From Prevotella sp. (GTDB taxonomy: Bacteria; Bacteroidota; Bacteroidia; Bacteroidales; Bacteroidaceae), in contig JAJPZD010000061.1 of NCBI GenBank assembly GCA_021204605.1, forward strand, positions 1 to 23,570: a stretch of DNA of 23,570 bases, given 5' to 3'. The notes below the pieces were generated by a model, which was not told the DNA's origin, did not search any database, and was given only the letters and a program-made list of their open reading frames with translations. Numbering within the stretch: the stretch's first letter is position 1; each line of letters opens with the position of its first letter. Positions 1 to 6,874 of this stretch are shown piece after piece. Position numbers and translations under genes: made by a program.

Positions 1-48
1 ATCATCAAGATGTCTGATGGCACTGTAAAGAAAGTGTTGGTAAAATAA
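1..48 (+). CDS. 3' end of a secreted protein, probable T9SS sorting tail (partial)
   Basis: Only the last 15 codons and the TAA stop (46-48) are inside the window. The residues read IIKMSDGTVKKVLVK. A beta-strand-rich tail ending in Lys-Val-Leu-Val-Lys resembles the end of type A C-terminal domains that direct Bacteroidetes proteins to the type IX secretion system, and a PorT homologue lies in this same window. A terminator hairpin follows at 115-150, so the gene is the last of its transcription unit. The frame could belong to another protein; the sorting-tail reading is inference from a short motif. Confidence 0.5.
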   Translation: MIKMSDGTVKKVLVK

Positions 49-114
49 TATGTTAATAACAAACAATTAAGATCTCAAAAAGATTTTATTAGATAGTAAA
101 TTTATGAATTCGAT

Positions 115-150
115 AAAGAGAGGCGCGACGTGATGTCGTGCCTCTTTTTT
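115..150 (+). terminator. Intrinsic terminator of the left-edge gene
   Basis: An 11-bp stem pairs 119-129 with 135-145 (one G·T wobble, otherwise perfect) around a 5-nt loop, and six T residues follow at 145-150. It sits 70 bases after the stop of the partial gene. Confidence 0.85.
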
Positions 151-230
151 GAATATGAAATTTGAAGTTGCGTATTGTCTGAAAACAAGTATCACCAGCA
201 AGCCAAACAGTTGTTAAATATTGCTTTTTA

Positions 231-262
231 TTGTGCATATCACATTTTATTTACTAATTTTG
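231..262 (+). promoter_or_regulatory. Bacteroidetes-type promoter of the DUF4468/porin operon
   Basis: TAATTTTG at 255-262 is a perfect match to the TAnnTTTG -7 box. A TTG at 231-233 lies 21 bases upstream as a -33 element. The start codon at 282 is about 20 bases after the box. Confidence 0.7.
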
Positions 263-281
263 CCAAATATTATGTCCTGAT

Positions 282-926
282 ATGAGAAAAACCGTTTTTT
301 TGATAGTATGCCTTTGTCCTCTGCTGCTATTTGCGCAGGTATGGGATAAGCCCGATGTAACCACAGAGCAGACAGAGGTGAAGACGAATGGCGTGAAGGA
401 GACTAAGCCCAACAAGGATGAGAAATATCTAGCGGGAGCCGTGCCGGAGGTTGGCGGCATGGTGGAGTGGACATTGGAGCTCGATGTGCCAGGCAAGGAT
501 GCCTCTCAACTATATGACATCATGCTTGCCTGCCTGTCAGACCTCACGAGGTCAAGCAACCAGCTTGAGGGCAGCAGTGTGTCGTTGGTGAGCAAGCAAG
601 ACCATATCGTGGTGGCAAGTGTGAAGGAATGGCTTATGTTCAGGGACAATGTCATAAACCTTGACAGGACGAAATTCTATTACACATTGATAGCCAACTG
701 TTACGACAACCGTCTCACGGTTACGATGAACAGGATATCATATAAATATGACGAGGAGAACGGCAAGGGAGGGTATTTCTATAAGGCAGAGGAGTGGATT
801 AACGACAAGAACGCCCTCAACAAGAAAGGCACCAAGCTCATTCTTGGAAGTGCTAAGTTCCGCCGCAAGACCGTTGACCGCAAGGATGAGTTGTTTGACA
901 TGATACGGCTTGCGGCGCTGAAATAA
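282..926 (+). CDS. DUF4468-like secreted protein
   Basis: The 214-residue product starts with a signal peptide (MRKTVFLIVCLCPLLLFAQ, cleavage after FA near residue 18). After a charged linker (about 20-55) a domain of about 100-130 residues follows, in the pattern GMVEWTLELDVPGKDASQLY ... YYTLIANCYDNRLTVTMNRI ... . This resembles DUF4468, a TBP-like fold found in periplasmic or envelope proteins of Bacteroidetes; its function is unknown. The next gene starts 24 bases downstream and the third overlaps the second, so all three are probably cotranscribed from the promoter at 231-262. The start is well placed after the promoter; no strong ribosome binding site is visible, as is usual in this phylum. 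The family call is by recall of the domain pattern, not alignment. Confidence 0.75.
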   Translation: MRKTVFLIVCLCPLLLFAQVWDKPDVTTEQTEVKTNGVKETKPNKDEKYLAGAVPEVGGMVEWTLELDVPGKDASQLYDIMLACLSDLTRSSNQLEGSSVSLVSKQDHIVVASVKEWLMFRDNVINLDRTKFYYTLIANCYDNRLTVTMNRISYKYDEENGKGGYFYKAEEWINDKNALNKKGTKLILGSAKFRRKTVDRKDELFDMIRLAALK

Positions 927-950
927 TCTGATTAAAAATTATATTGCACG

Positions 951-1190
951 ATGCAGACAGAACAAGATAACGATTTCCAGTACCAACGCCCATCAAGACG
1001 GCATAGAGGTGAGGAAGATAAACCAGACCGCTTTTTCATGCTCCGCAATATCCTTAACGTGATATTCATCATAGGAGCGGTGGTCGGCGTGCTCATGTAT
1101 TTCTATAAAGACGAGCAGGCAGGCACTATCGTAATCCTCGTTTCCATGATGTTCAAGATAGTAGAATGTGTTTTCAGGTTTATGAAATGA
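951..1190 (+). CDS. Small two-helix membrane protein, unknown function
   Basis: This 79-residue protein is not recognised. Residues 1-28 are polar and rich in Arg, Asp, Glu and Gln, so the N-terminus is probably cytoplasmic. Two hydrophobic segments follow, about 30-51 (NILNVIFIIGAVVGVLMYF) and 59-77 (TIVILVSMMFKIVECVFRF), separated by a short charged turn (KDEQA). This makes it an inner-membrane hairpin. It sits between a secreted DUF4468-like protein and a putative porin. Its TGA stop (1188-1190) overlaps the likely ATG of the porin gene (1187-1189), so translational coupling is likely. A link to envelope function is inferred from context only. Confidence 0.7.
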   Translation: MQTEQDNDFQYQRPSRRHRGEEDKPDRFFMLRNILNVIFIIGAVVGVLMYFYKDEQAGTIVILVSMMFKIVECVFRFMK

Positions 1191-3505
1191 GAGTCAGGGT
1201 TTCCTTCTTCCTTTTACTCTTACTCTTTTGCCTGTCCGCCGGTTCACAAGAGTACAACCAACTGACAGACACTGGAGAATATACGGCTGCCGGCAGCAGC
1301 TCGCTGAGAGACTCTCTTGGCACAAAGAGCAAGGAGATACCCAAGGGTTTGAAGGTATGGACTGTTGACGGACGTTTTGGTGAACGCATGGCGGCTGTCC
1401 CCGACACCCTTCCCCACATGTACATGAACACTATTTTCACTTCGGGCCTGCGTGGTGAGTACAACACATTGGGCAATCTCGGTTCACCGCGTATCAACAG
1501 GATTTTTGTTGACCGGCAGGAGCCGCAACAGTTTATCTTCACCCAGCCGTATGACTATTTCGTGACACCGATAGAGAGCTTCCAGTTCACCAACACCCTT
1601 TCGCCGATCACCAATATCTCCTACAACGAGTGCGGAAACCGGACAAACGGAGAGAACCATTTCAGCGCACTGTTCGCCGTGAATGCCGGCAAGAAGATAG
1701 GCGTGGGGTTCAAGTTCGACTATATCTACGGGAGGGGCTACTATGACAGCCAGAGCACCTCACATTTCAACTATACCCTGTATGGTTCCTATCTTGGCGA
1801 GCGCTACAATGCCCACCTGCTGTTTTCCACCAACCATGAGAAAGTGACAGAGAACGGAGGTATCACCGATGACGAGTATATCACCCACCCGGAGGCCTTC
1901 GACGACAACTATCGTGAGAGTGAGATACCCACCGTGTTTGACAAGAACTGGAACCGTAACGACAACCAGCACCTATTCTTCTCACACAGATACAATGTCG
2001 GTTTCAGCCACAAGGTGCCGATGACAGAAGAGGAGATAGCGGCAAAGAAATTCGCTATAGCGTCGCAGAAGGAAAACGAGGCACAACGGGTCAAGGAGGC
2101 GGCGCGCAGAAAAGCCATGAGGGAGGGCCGCGACTTCGACGAGGACAACTATCAGGAGGAAAAGAGCTACTCCGGCCGTCCTGATGATGCGAAAATCGCG
2201 GGCAACGAGCCCGTTGCCAATGATACTGTAAAGAGTGAGCGTATCACTGTTGACAAGGCAGCTGCCGACAGTCTGCTGACGGCTCAGGCTGACGTAAATA
2301 GCGACACGATGGAGTGGATGAAAGAAGAGTACGTGCCTGTAACAAGTTTTATCCATACCCTTAGCTTCGACAATTACAGCCGTGTCTATCAGGCCTACAA
2401 CACGCCGACAGACTATTATCTGAATACCTACAACTCCAACAATAAGTTTTTGGGGGACTCTATTTACGACAAGACACACCACTATTCGTTCAAGAACACC
2501 TTTGCCATCGCATTGCTGGAGGGTTTCCACAGTTGGGCGAAATTCGGGCTCCGGGCCTTCATCACATCAGACTTGCGGCATTTTGAGCTGCCAGACTCGA
2601 TAAACGGTATAAAGTCATACACAGAACACGACCTGAGCGTAGGTGGCCAGTTGTCGAAGGCACAGGGCACGATGTTGCATTATGGCGTTACAGCCGAGGT
2701 GTGGCTCACAGGAGAGAATTCCGGACAGTTGAAAATCGACGCCAATGCAGACCTTAATTTCCGTCTGTTCAAAGACACCGTGACACTTGCCGCCCGTGCG
2801 TTTTTCCACAGGGTGAATCCTACCTTCTATTACCGTCATTACCATTCCATGCACCTTTGGTGGGACAACGACAACCTGAGTCAGGAGATACGCACCCGTA
2901 TTGAGGGCTCTCTATCGCTGAAACGCACGCACACGATGCTGCGCGTGGCCGTTGATGACCTGAAAGACTATACCTATTTCGCACAACAGTATGAGATTAC
3001 ATCTTCCTTCGGACGTGCCGGCAACACCGTGAGCGTGGAACAGAGCTCCGGCAACATCAGTCTGCTTACCTTGCAGTTGGCACAGGACTTCTCTCTCGGT
3101 CCTCTGAAATGGGAGAACCTGATAACCTACCAAAAATCGAGCAACCAAGACGTGCTGCCCGTACCTTTGGTGAACATCTACACCAACCTGTATTTCCACT
3201 TCAAGATTGCCCATGTCCTTACACTCGATCTCGGCGGCGACCTGAGATATTTCACTAAGTACAAGGCCCCCGACTACAGCCCCGCGCTCGGTCAATATAC
3301 TGTGCAGAACAATGGAGAGAACAACGTGGATGTGGGCAACTACCCATATATAGATGTGTATGCCAATTTTCACCTGAAGCATACCCGCTTCTTCGTGATG
3401 ATGAGCCATATCAACGCCTCTGCCGGTGATTATTTCCTCACACCCCACTATCCATCCAACGGCAGGCTGCTGCGTTTCGGTCTTTCGTGGAATTTCTTCA
3501 ACTGA
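1187..3505 (+). CDS. Putative outer-membrane porin (Porin_10-like)
   Basis: The 772-residue product begins with a signal peptide (MRVRVSFFLLLLLFCLSAGS, cleavage near residue 20). The start at 1187 is preferred over an in-frame ATG at 1166: it gives an ATGA overlap with the preceding gene and puts the hydrophobic segment at the very N-terminus. The body has many alternating aromatic/polar strands (for example YNAHLLFSTNHE, FAIALLEGFHSWAKFGLRAF) and ends in an aromatic strand, LLRFGLSWNFFN, as expected of an outer-membrane beta-barrel. The layout matches the Bacteroidetes 'putative porin' family (Porin_10). A charged, low-complexity stretch at about residues 280-390 (AAKKFAIASQKENEAQRVKE and onward) interrupts the barrel and is probably a periplasmic or surface loop. 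Substrate unknown. Confidence 0.8.
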   Translation: MRVRVSFFLLLLLFCLSAGSQEYNQLTDTGEYTAAGSSSLRDSLGTKSKEIPKGLKVWTVDGRFGERMAAVPDTLPHMYMNTIFTSGLRGEYNTLGNLGSPRINRIFVDRQEPQQFIFTQPYDYFVTPIESFQFTNTLSPITNISYNECGNRTNGENHFSALFAVNAGKKIGVGFKFDYIYGRGYYDSQSTSHFNYTLYGSYLGERYNAHLLFSTNHEKVTENGGITDDEYITHPEAFDDNYRESEIPTVFDKNWNRNDNQHLFFSHRYNVGFSHKVPMTEEEIAAKKFAIASQKENEAQRVKEAARRKAMREGRDFDEDNYQEEKSYSGRPDDAKIAGNEPVANDTVKSERITVDKAAADSLLTAQADVNSDTMEWMKEEYVPVTSFIHTLSFDNYSRVYQAYNTPTDYYLNTYNSNNKFLGDSIYDKTHHYSFKNTFAIALLEGFHSWAKFGLRAFITSDLRHFELPDSINGIKSYTEHDLSVGGQLSKAQGTMLHYGVTAEVWLTGENSGQLKIDANADLNFRLFKDTVTLAARAFFHRVNPTFYYRHYHSMHLWWDNDNLSQEIRTRIEGSLSLKRTHTMLRVAVDDLKDYTYFAQQYEITSSFGRAGNTVSVEQSSGNISLLTLQLAQDFSLGPLKWENLITYQKSSNQDVLPVPLVNIYTNLYFHFKIAHVLTLDLGGDLRYFTKYKAPDYSPALGQYTVQNNGENNVDVGNYPYIDVYANFHLKHTRFFVMMSHINASAGDYFLTPHYPSNGRLLRFGLSWNFFN

Positions 3506-3535
3506 TTTTTCTGAGAATTAAATGATACCTCTTAC

Positions 3536-3563
3536 ATTTTAAACTAATTTATATGTTTAAAAT
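3536..3563. repeat. Perfect 9-bp inverted repeat upstream of the ilvC promoter
   Basis: ATTTTAAAC (3536-3544) and GTTTAAAAT (3555-3563) form a perfect inverted repeat with a 10-base AT-only spacer. It lies 30 bases after the porin stop and 18 bases before the ilvC -33 element. No T-run follows on the plus strand. It could be a weak terminator of the porin operon or a protein-binding site for ilvC; the sequence does not decide. Confidence 0.4.
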
Positions 3564-3580
3564 AAAAGATTAGCAGAAAA

Positions 3581-3612
3581 TTTGTCTATGTTGTAGTAAT
3601 TTGTTATCTTTG
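3581..3612 (+). promoter_or_regulatory. ilvC promoter
   Basis: TTTG at 3581-3584 (-33 element) and TATCTTTG at 3605-3612 (-7 box, perfect TAnnTTTG) are 20 bases apart. The predicted transcript starts near 3617, leaving a leader of about 145 bases before ilvC. Confidence 0.8.
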
Positions 3613-3641
3613 CACTCCGAAAGAGAAACAATTTACAACCT

Positions 3642-3749
3642 ATGCCGTTGTCTCGCGCAGACAATGGGTGTGTCAATTACATCTTTTGTAAAAGGAATGT
3701 TGATACACAGGGCTCAGTAATAAACCGTTGCCCGTTAATGGCAACATAA
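3642..3749 (+). promoter_or_regulatory. Structured ilvC leader with a 35-codon ORF
   Basis: The untranslated leader contains two hairpins. The first pairs 3645-3653 with 3659-3667 (9 bp, one G·T) around CGCGC. The second pairs GTTGCC (3727-3732) with GGCAAC (3740-3745). CAATGG (3662-3667), part of hairpin 1, could instead pair with CCGTTG at 3725-3730, which would disrupt both, so alternative folds are possible. A 35-codon ORF with ATG at 3642 and TAA at 3747-3749 spans the whole structure and ends 12 bases before ilvC. It has no run of Ile, Val or Leu codons and no T-run follows, so classical branched-chain attenuation is not evident. Whether the ORF is translated is unknown. Confidence 0.35.
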
Positions 3750-3761
3750 AAAAACAGTTTT

Positions 3762-4805
3762 ATGGCAGAAATGAATTTTGGTGGCGTTATCGAGACTGTG
3801 GTCACCAGCAAAGAGTTTTCATTGGAAAAGGCACGTGAGGTTCTCAAAAACGAGACTATCGCAGTTCTCGGCTATGGCATACAAGGTCCAGGCCAGGCTT
3901 GCAACCTCCGTGACAACGGTTTTAACGTTATCGTGGGACAGCGAGAGGGCAAGACATACGATAAGGCCGTTGCAGACGGCTGGGTGCCGGGCAAGAGTTT
4001 GTTCTCTCTTGAGGAGGCTGCCGAGAAGGGTACTATCGTATGTATGTTGCTTTCTGACGCCGGTCAGATACAGGTTTGGCCGAAGGTGAAGCCCTATCTT
4101 ACCAAAGGGAAGGCACTTTATTACTCACATGGTTTCGCTATCAACTGGAGCGACCGTACAGGTGTGGTTCCTCCGGAGGATGTTGACGTTATCATGGTTG
4201 CGCCAAAGGGTTCAGGCACCTCTCTGCGCACAATGTTCTGTGAGGGTCGTGGTCTAAACTGCTCATACGCCGTTTACCAGGATGCTACCGGCAAGGCAGA
4301 GGAGCGCACGATAGCTTTCGGTATCGGTATCGGAGCCGGTTACCTGTTCAAGACTACATTCCAGCGTGAGGCCACCAGCGACCTTACCGGTGAGCGCGGC
4401 TCGTTAATGGGTGCTATCGAGGGCCTTCTTGAGGCACAATATCAGGTACTCCGTGAGCATGGCCATTCACCATCGGAGGCATTCAATGAGACAATAGAGG
4501 AGCTCACACAGAGCTTAGGCCCGTTGTTCGGAGCCAAGGGTATGGACTGGATGTATGCCAACTGCTCAACAACGGCACAGCGAGGAGCACTCGACTGGGC
4601 ACCGCGTTTCAGGAACGCCATCAAGCCGGTCATGGAGTGGCTCTATCTCTCTGTTCAGAATGGTACAGAGGCACAGATTTCCATTGACAGCAACTCTAAG
4701 CCAGACTATCGTGAGAAGCTGAACGAGGAGCTGCGGCAGATGCGTGAGAGCGAGATGTGGCAGACGGGCTTCACTGTTCGCAAGCTGCGCCCTGAGAACA
4801 ACTGA
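3762..4805 (+). CDS. ilvC: Ketol-acid reductoisomerase
   Basis: IlvC isomerises and reduces acetolactate or acetohydroxybutyrate with NADPH to the dihydroxy acid in valine, leucine and isoleucine synthesis. The 347-residue length fits class I enzymes. The Rossmann motif GYGIQGPG is at 37-44, the cofactor-selectivity loop VGQREGKTYDKA at about 58-69, and the catalytic His in YSHGF at 123. The C-terminal knotted domain has the metal-binding acids in SDLTGERG (Asp207, Glu211) and NETIEEL (about 242-248). In many Bacteroidales ilvC sits with ilvD, ilvB and ilvN; here it stands alone between the porin operon and a convergent lipoprotein gene, with its own promoter, long leader and terminator. Confidence 0.96.
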   Translation: MAEMNFGGVIETVVTSKEFSLEKAREVLKNETIAVLGYGIQGPGQACNLRDNGFNVIVGQREGKTYDKAVADGWVPGKSLFSLEEAAEKGTIVCMLLSDAGQIQVWPKVKPYLTKGKALYYSHGFAINWSDRTGVVPPEDVDVIMVAPKGSGTSLRTMFCEGRGLNCSYAVYQDATGKAEERTIAFGIGIGAGYLFKTTFQREATSDLTGERGSLMGAIEGLLEAQYQVLREHGHSPSEAFNETIEELTQSLGPLFGAKGMDWMYANCSTTAQRGALDWAPRFRNAIKPVMEWLYLSVQNGTEAQISIDSNSKPDYREKLNEELRQMRESEMWQTGFTVRKLRPENN

Positions 4806-4823
4806 TAATCGTAATACCATAAT

Positions 4824-4861
4824 AAAAAGGTCAACGACGTTATTTGCCGTTGACCTTTTTT
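4824..4861 (+). terminator. ilvC terminator
   Basis: A 13-bp stem pairs 4824-4836 (AAAAAGGTCAACG) with 4848-4860, with an 11-base loop, and the 3' arm ends in six T residues. It starts 18 bases after the ilvC stop. Confidence 0.9.
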
Positions 4862-4896
4862 GTTTTCTCAACAAAGGGTCTGTTCGTTTCACAATA

Positions 4897-4930
4897 TAAA
4901 AAAAGGTCACATGTCTGACATGCAACCTTT
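4897..4930 (-). terminator. Terminator of the small lipoprotein gene
   Basis: Read on the minus strand, AAAGGT and ACCTTT flank an inner CATGT/ACATG stem with a short loop and a 2-base internal loop; T residues follow (the A-run at 4898-4904 on the plus strand). It lies just beyond the stop of the minus-strand gene and faces the ilvC terminator. Confidence 0.75.
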
Positions 4931-4955
4931 ACTTTCTAACTATTAGTAGCTACAA

Positions 4956-5156
4956 TTAATTCTCAGCAGCCTCTTCAGGAGCAGCAGCAGCCTCATCCTG
5001 TGCTGTGGAGTCATTACTGATAGAGTCATTATTCACAGAATCGTTAACCTCTACTGCTTCCTCCTCTTCAACAGGCTCTTGAGCTGCCTTGTTGTCTCCG
5101 CAAGAAGCGAAAGACATAGCTGCGATAGCTACGAACATTAAAACTAATTTTTTCAT
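4956..5156 (-). CDS. Small acidic lipoprotein, unknown function
   Basis: The 66-residue product begins with a lipoprotein signal (MKKLVLMFVAIAAMSFASC); the lipidated Cys would be residue 19, followed by Gly-Asp. The mature part, about 48 residues, is strongly acidic and low in complexity: EPVEEEEAVEV, then Asn/Asp/Ser repeats (NDSVNNDSISNDS), then an Ala/Glu tail. It has no aromatic residues and probably no fold of its own. Similar short acidic lipoproteins are common in Bacteroidales and their role is not known. The gene has its own -7 box (5208-5215) and terminator, so it is a single-gene unit. Confidence 0.75.
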   Translation of the reverse strand: MKKLVLMFVAIAAMSFASCGDNKAAQEPVEEEEAVEVNDSVNNDSISNDSTAQDEAAAAPEEAAEN

Positions 5157-5207
5157 TTTCTTTGCTTTTTAAATCTGTAAAACAATCAATTGCTTATTAA
5201 AACGTTG

Positions 5208-5215
5208 CAAAGGTA
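5208..5215 (-). promoter_or_regulatory. -7 box of the small lipoprotein gene
   Basis: TACCTTTG on the minus strand matches TAnnTTTG exactly, about 50 bases upstream of the start codon. No clear -33 TTTG is seen at the expected distance. Confidence 0.55.
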
Positions 5216-5483
5216 AATATTTTTTTTATACGTTGTTCTACTTTTTAGAGATTTTTTTCAATTATTTTTGTAACTTTATTGTAAATATCATAATATCAGC
5301 GAGTTATAAAAATGTTAAAATAGGTGTTTTTTGACCATTAAATTTGCTCTTTTCAGTTTGGAGAGACATTCTATCACAAAACCATTGTTTTTGACATACA
5401 AGATAGACATACTTTCAATAATCTGCCGACCTCCACGCAAAGGGTCAGTTTTGTGTCATTTTATAAAAAATATAAGGCGAAAG
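5216..5483. other. AT-rich intergenic stretch between divergent units
   Basis: This lies between the lipoprotein gene promoter and the trp promoter. I see no credible ORF, RNA gene or long repeat in it. T- and A-runs are frequent at its left end. Any upstream regulatory sites for trp would be here. Confidence 0.5.
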
Positions 5484-5514
5484 TTTGCAGTTTGATTTGT
5501 TTTTAGTAATTTTG
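5484..5514 (+). promoter_or_regulatory. trp operon promoter
   Basis: TTTG at 5484-5487 and TAATTTTG at 5507-5514 (perfect TAnnTTTG) are 19 bases apart. Transcription would start near 5519, just before the leader peptide at 5532. Confidence 0.8.
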
Positions 5515-5531
5515 CAGACAAATTAAAAGAG

Positions 5532-5588
5532 ATGTATAAATCAAACATATATTGGTGGTGGCAATACTCAGGACAGAAAATCTCGTGA
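5532..5588 (+). CDS. trpL: trp operon leader peptide with three tandem Trp codons
   Basis: This 18-codon ORF reads MYKSNIYWWWQYSGQKIS, with TGG TGG TGG at 5553-5561 and a TGA stop at 5586-5588. AAAAGAGATG at the start gives a modest purine-rich ribosome binding site. It begins about 13 bases after the predicted transcription start and is followed by a terminator immediately before trpB, the layout of a ribosome-mediated attenuator. When charged tRNA-Trp is scarce, the ribosome should stall at codons 8-10 and leave the segment around the stop codon free. When Trp is plentiful, it reaches the stop codon and covers that segment. The gene is too short for common ORF cut-offs. Confidence 0.88.
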   Translation: MYKSNIYWWWQYSGQKIS

Positions 5589-5651
5589 GGTTAAAAGCCA
5601 TGCCATAAAAAGGCGTAAAATAACAATAAGGCTCTTCGTTAAACCCACGAG
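5582..5651 (+). promoter_or_regulatory. Predicted antiterminator pairing in the trp leader
   Basis: CTCGTG (5582-5587) can pair with CACGAG (5646-5651), and GGTT (5589-5592) with AACC (5642-5645), leaving A5588 as a bulge: 10 bp in all. The 3' strand overlaps the loop and 3' arm of the terminator, so the two structures exclude each other. The 5' strand contains the trpL stop codon, so a ribosome terminating there would block it directly. A weak 4-bp alternative (5567-5570 with 5586-5589) also exists. The mechanism is inferred by inspection without energy calculation. Confidence 0.65.
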
Positions 5652-5661
5652 GGGCCTTTTT
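5628..5661 (+). terminator. trp attenuator (intrinsic terminator)
   Basis: An 11-bp stem pairs 5628-5638 with 5648-5658 (two U·G wobbles) around a 9-base loop, and five T residues follow at 5657-5661. It ends 13 bases before trpB, so termination here would silence the whole operon. Confidence 0.85.
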
Positions 5662-5674
5662 AAATATATAAGAT

Positions 5675-6874
5675 ATGACATACCAAGTAGATGATAACGG
5701 TTTTTACGGGGAGTTCGGCGGTGCATACGTCCCTGAAATCCTTTACAAGACGGTTGACTCACTGAAGCAGTGCTACCGTGCGATTTTGGACAGCGAGGAG
5801 TTTCAGAAGGAATATAAGTATCTGTTGCGCGACTATGTGGGGCGGCCCAGTCCACTGTATTACGCTGCCCGCATGAGTGAGAAATATGGTTGCCGGCTGT
5901 ATCTCAAGCGAGAGGACCTCAACCATACCGGCGCTCACAAGATCAACAATGCCATAGGCCAGATACTACTTGCCAAGAAGATGGGCAAGAAACGCATCAT
6001 CGCCGAGACGGGTGCCGGGCAGCATGGAGTAGCCACCGCTACGGTATGCGCGCTTATGGATATGCCATGCAGGGTATATATGGGAGCGTTGGACGTGGAG
6101 AGGCAGCATCCCAATGTGGAGCGCATGCGCATGTTGGGAGCTGAGGTATTTCCAGTGCAGAGCGGCAACAAGACATTGAAAGATGCCACCAACGAGGCGA
6201 TACGCGACTGGTGCTGCCATCCTGCCGACACCTTTTATATAATAGGCAGTACGGTGGGGCCACATCCCTACCCCGACATCGTGGCCCGCTTACAGAGTGT
6301 CATATCGGCGGAAATAAAGGAACAACTATTGGAAAAAGAGGGGCGCGACTATCCCGACTATCTCATGGCATGCGTGGGTGGCGGGAGCAATGCCGCCGGC
6401 ACTATCTTCCACTATATCGAAGATGAGAGGGTGAAGATAGTGCTCGGTGAGGCAGGCGGCTTAGGTATGGAGACGCTACAGACGGCGGCATCCTTGCAGA
6501 TAGGCACTATCGGTATCTTGCACGGCAGCCGTATCAAGGTGATGCAGACAGAGGACGGCCAGATTATCGAGCCGTATTCCATCTCCGCCGGTCTTGACTA
6601 TCCCGGCACGGGTCCTATCCATTGCGACCTCTATGAGCGGGGACGTGCGCAGGTGCTTGCCGCCAATGATGATGAGGCACTGCAGGCGGCTTTCGAGCTC
6701 ACCCGTCTTGAAGGTATTATCCCGGCATTGGAGAGCAGCCATGCCCTTGCCCTCCTGCCGAAGATGAAATTCAACAAGGATGATGTGGTGGTACTTACCG
6801 TGAGCGGCAGGGGCGACAAGGATATGGCCACTTACCTGAAACATAAGGATGAGATCAACTATGACGCAATTTAA
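5675..6874 (+). CDS. trpB: Tryptophan synthase beta subunit
   Basis: TrpB joins indole and serine to make tryptophan, using pyridoxal phosphate, in the alpha2beta2 complex with TrpA. The 399-residue length fits the family. The N-terminus has the typical FGEFGGAYVPE-like block (GEFGGAYVPE, 12-21). The PLP lysine is Lys89 in HTGAHKINNA; the phosphate-binding loop is GGGSNAAG (about 233-240), and ETGAGQHGVATA near 110-121 forms the active-site loop. TrpB is encoded first in the operon and TrpA last, so the two subunits are separated by five genes, the common order in Bacteroidetes. Its 3' end overlaps the start of trpE. Confidence 0.97.
   Translation: MTYQVDDNGFYGEFGGAYVPEILYKTVDSLKQCYRAILDSEEFQKEYKYLLRDYVGRPSPLYYAARMSEKYGCRLYLKREDLNHTGAHKINNAIGQILLAKKMGKKRIIAETGAGQHGVATATVCALMDMPCRVYMGALDVERQHPNVERMRMLGAEVFPVQSGNKTLKDATNEAIRDWCCHPADTFYIIGSTVGPHPYPDIVARLQSVISAEIKEQLLEKEGRDYPDYLMACVGGGSNAAGTIFHYIEDERVKIVLGEAGGLGMETLQTAASLQIGTIGILHGSRIKVMQTEDGQIIEPYSISAGLDYPGTGPIHCDLYERGRAQVLAANDDEALQAAFELTRLEGIIPALESSHALALLPKMKFNKDDVVVLTVSGRGDKDMATYLKHKDEINYDAI

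Noticed and set aside
1982..2530. A 182-codon minus-strand frame inside the porin gene
   Set aside because: Shadow of the GC-rich coding strand; no signal peptide, family motif or promoter.
6849..6860. Upstream ATG as the trpE start
   Set aside because: The ATG at 6861 has a purine-rich ribosome binding site at proper distance and gives the typical N-terminus; the longer form adds only four residues and cannot be excluded strictly.
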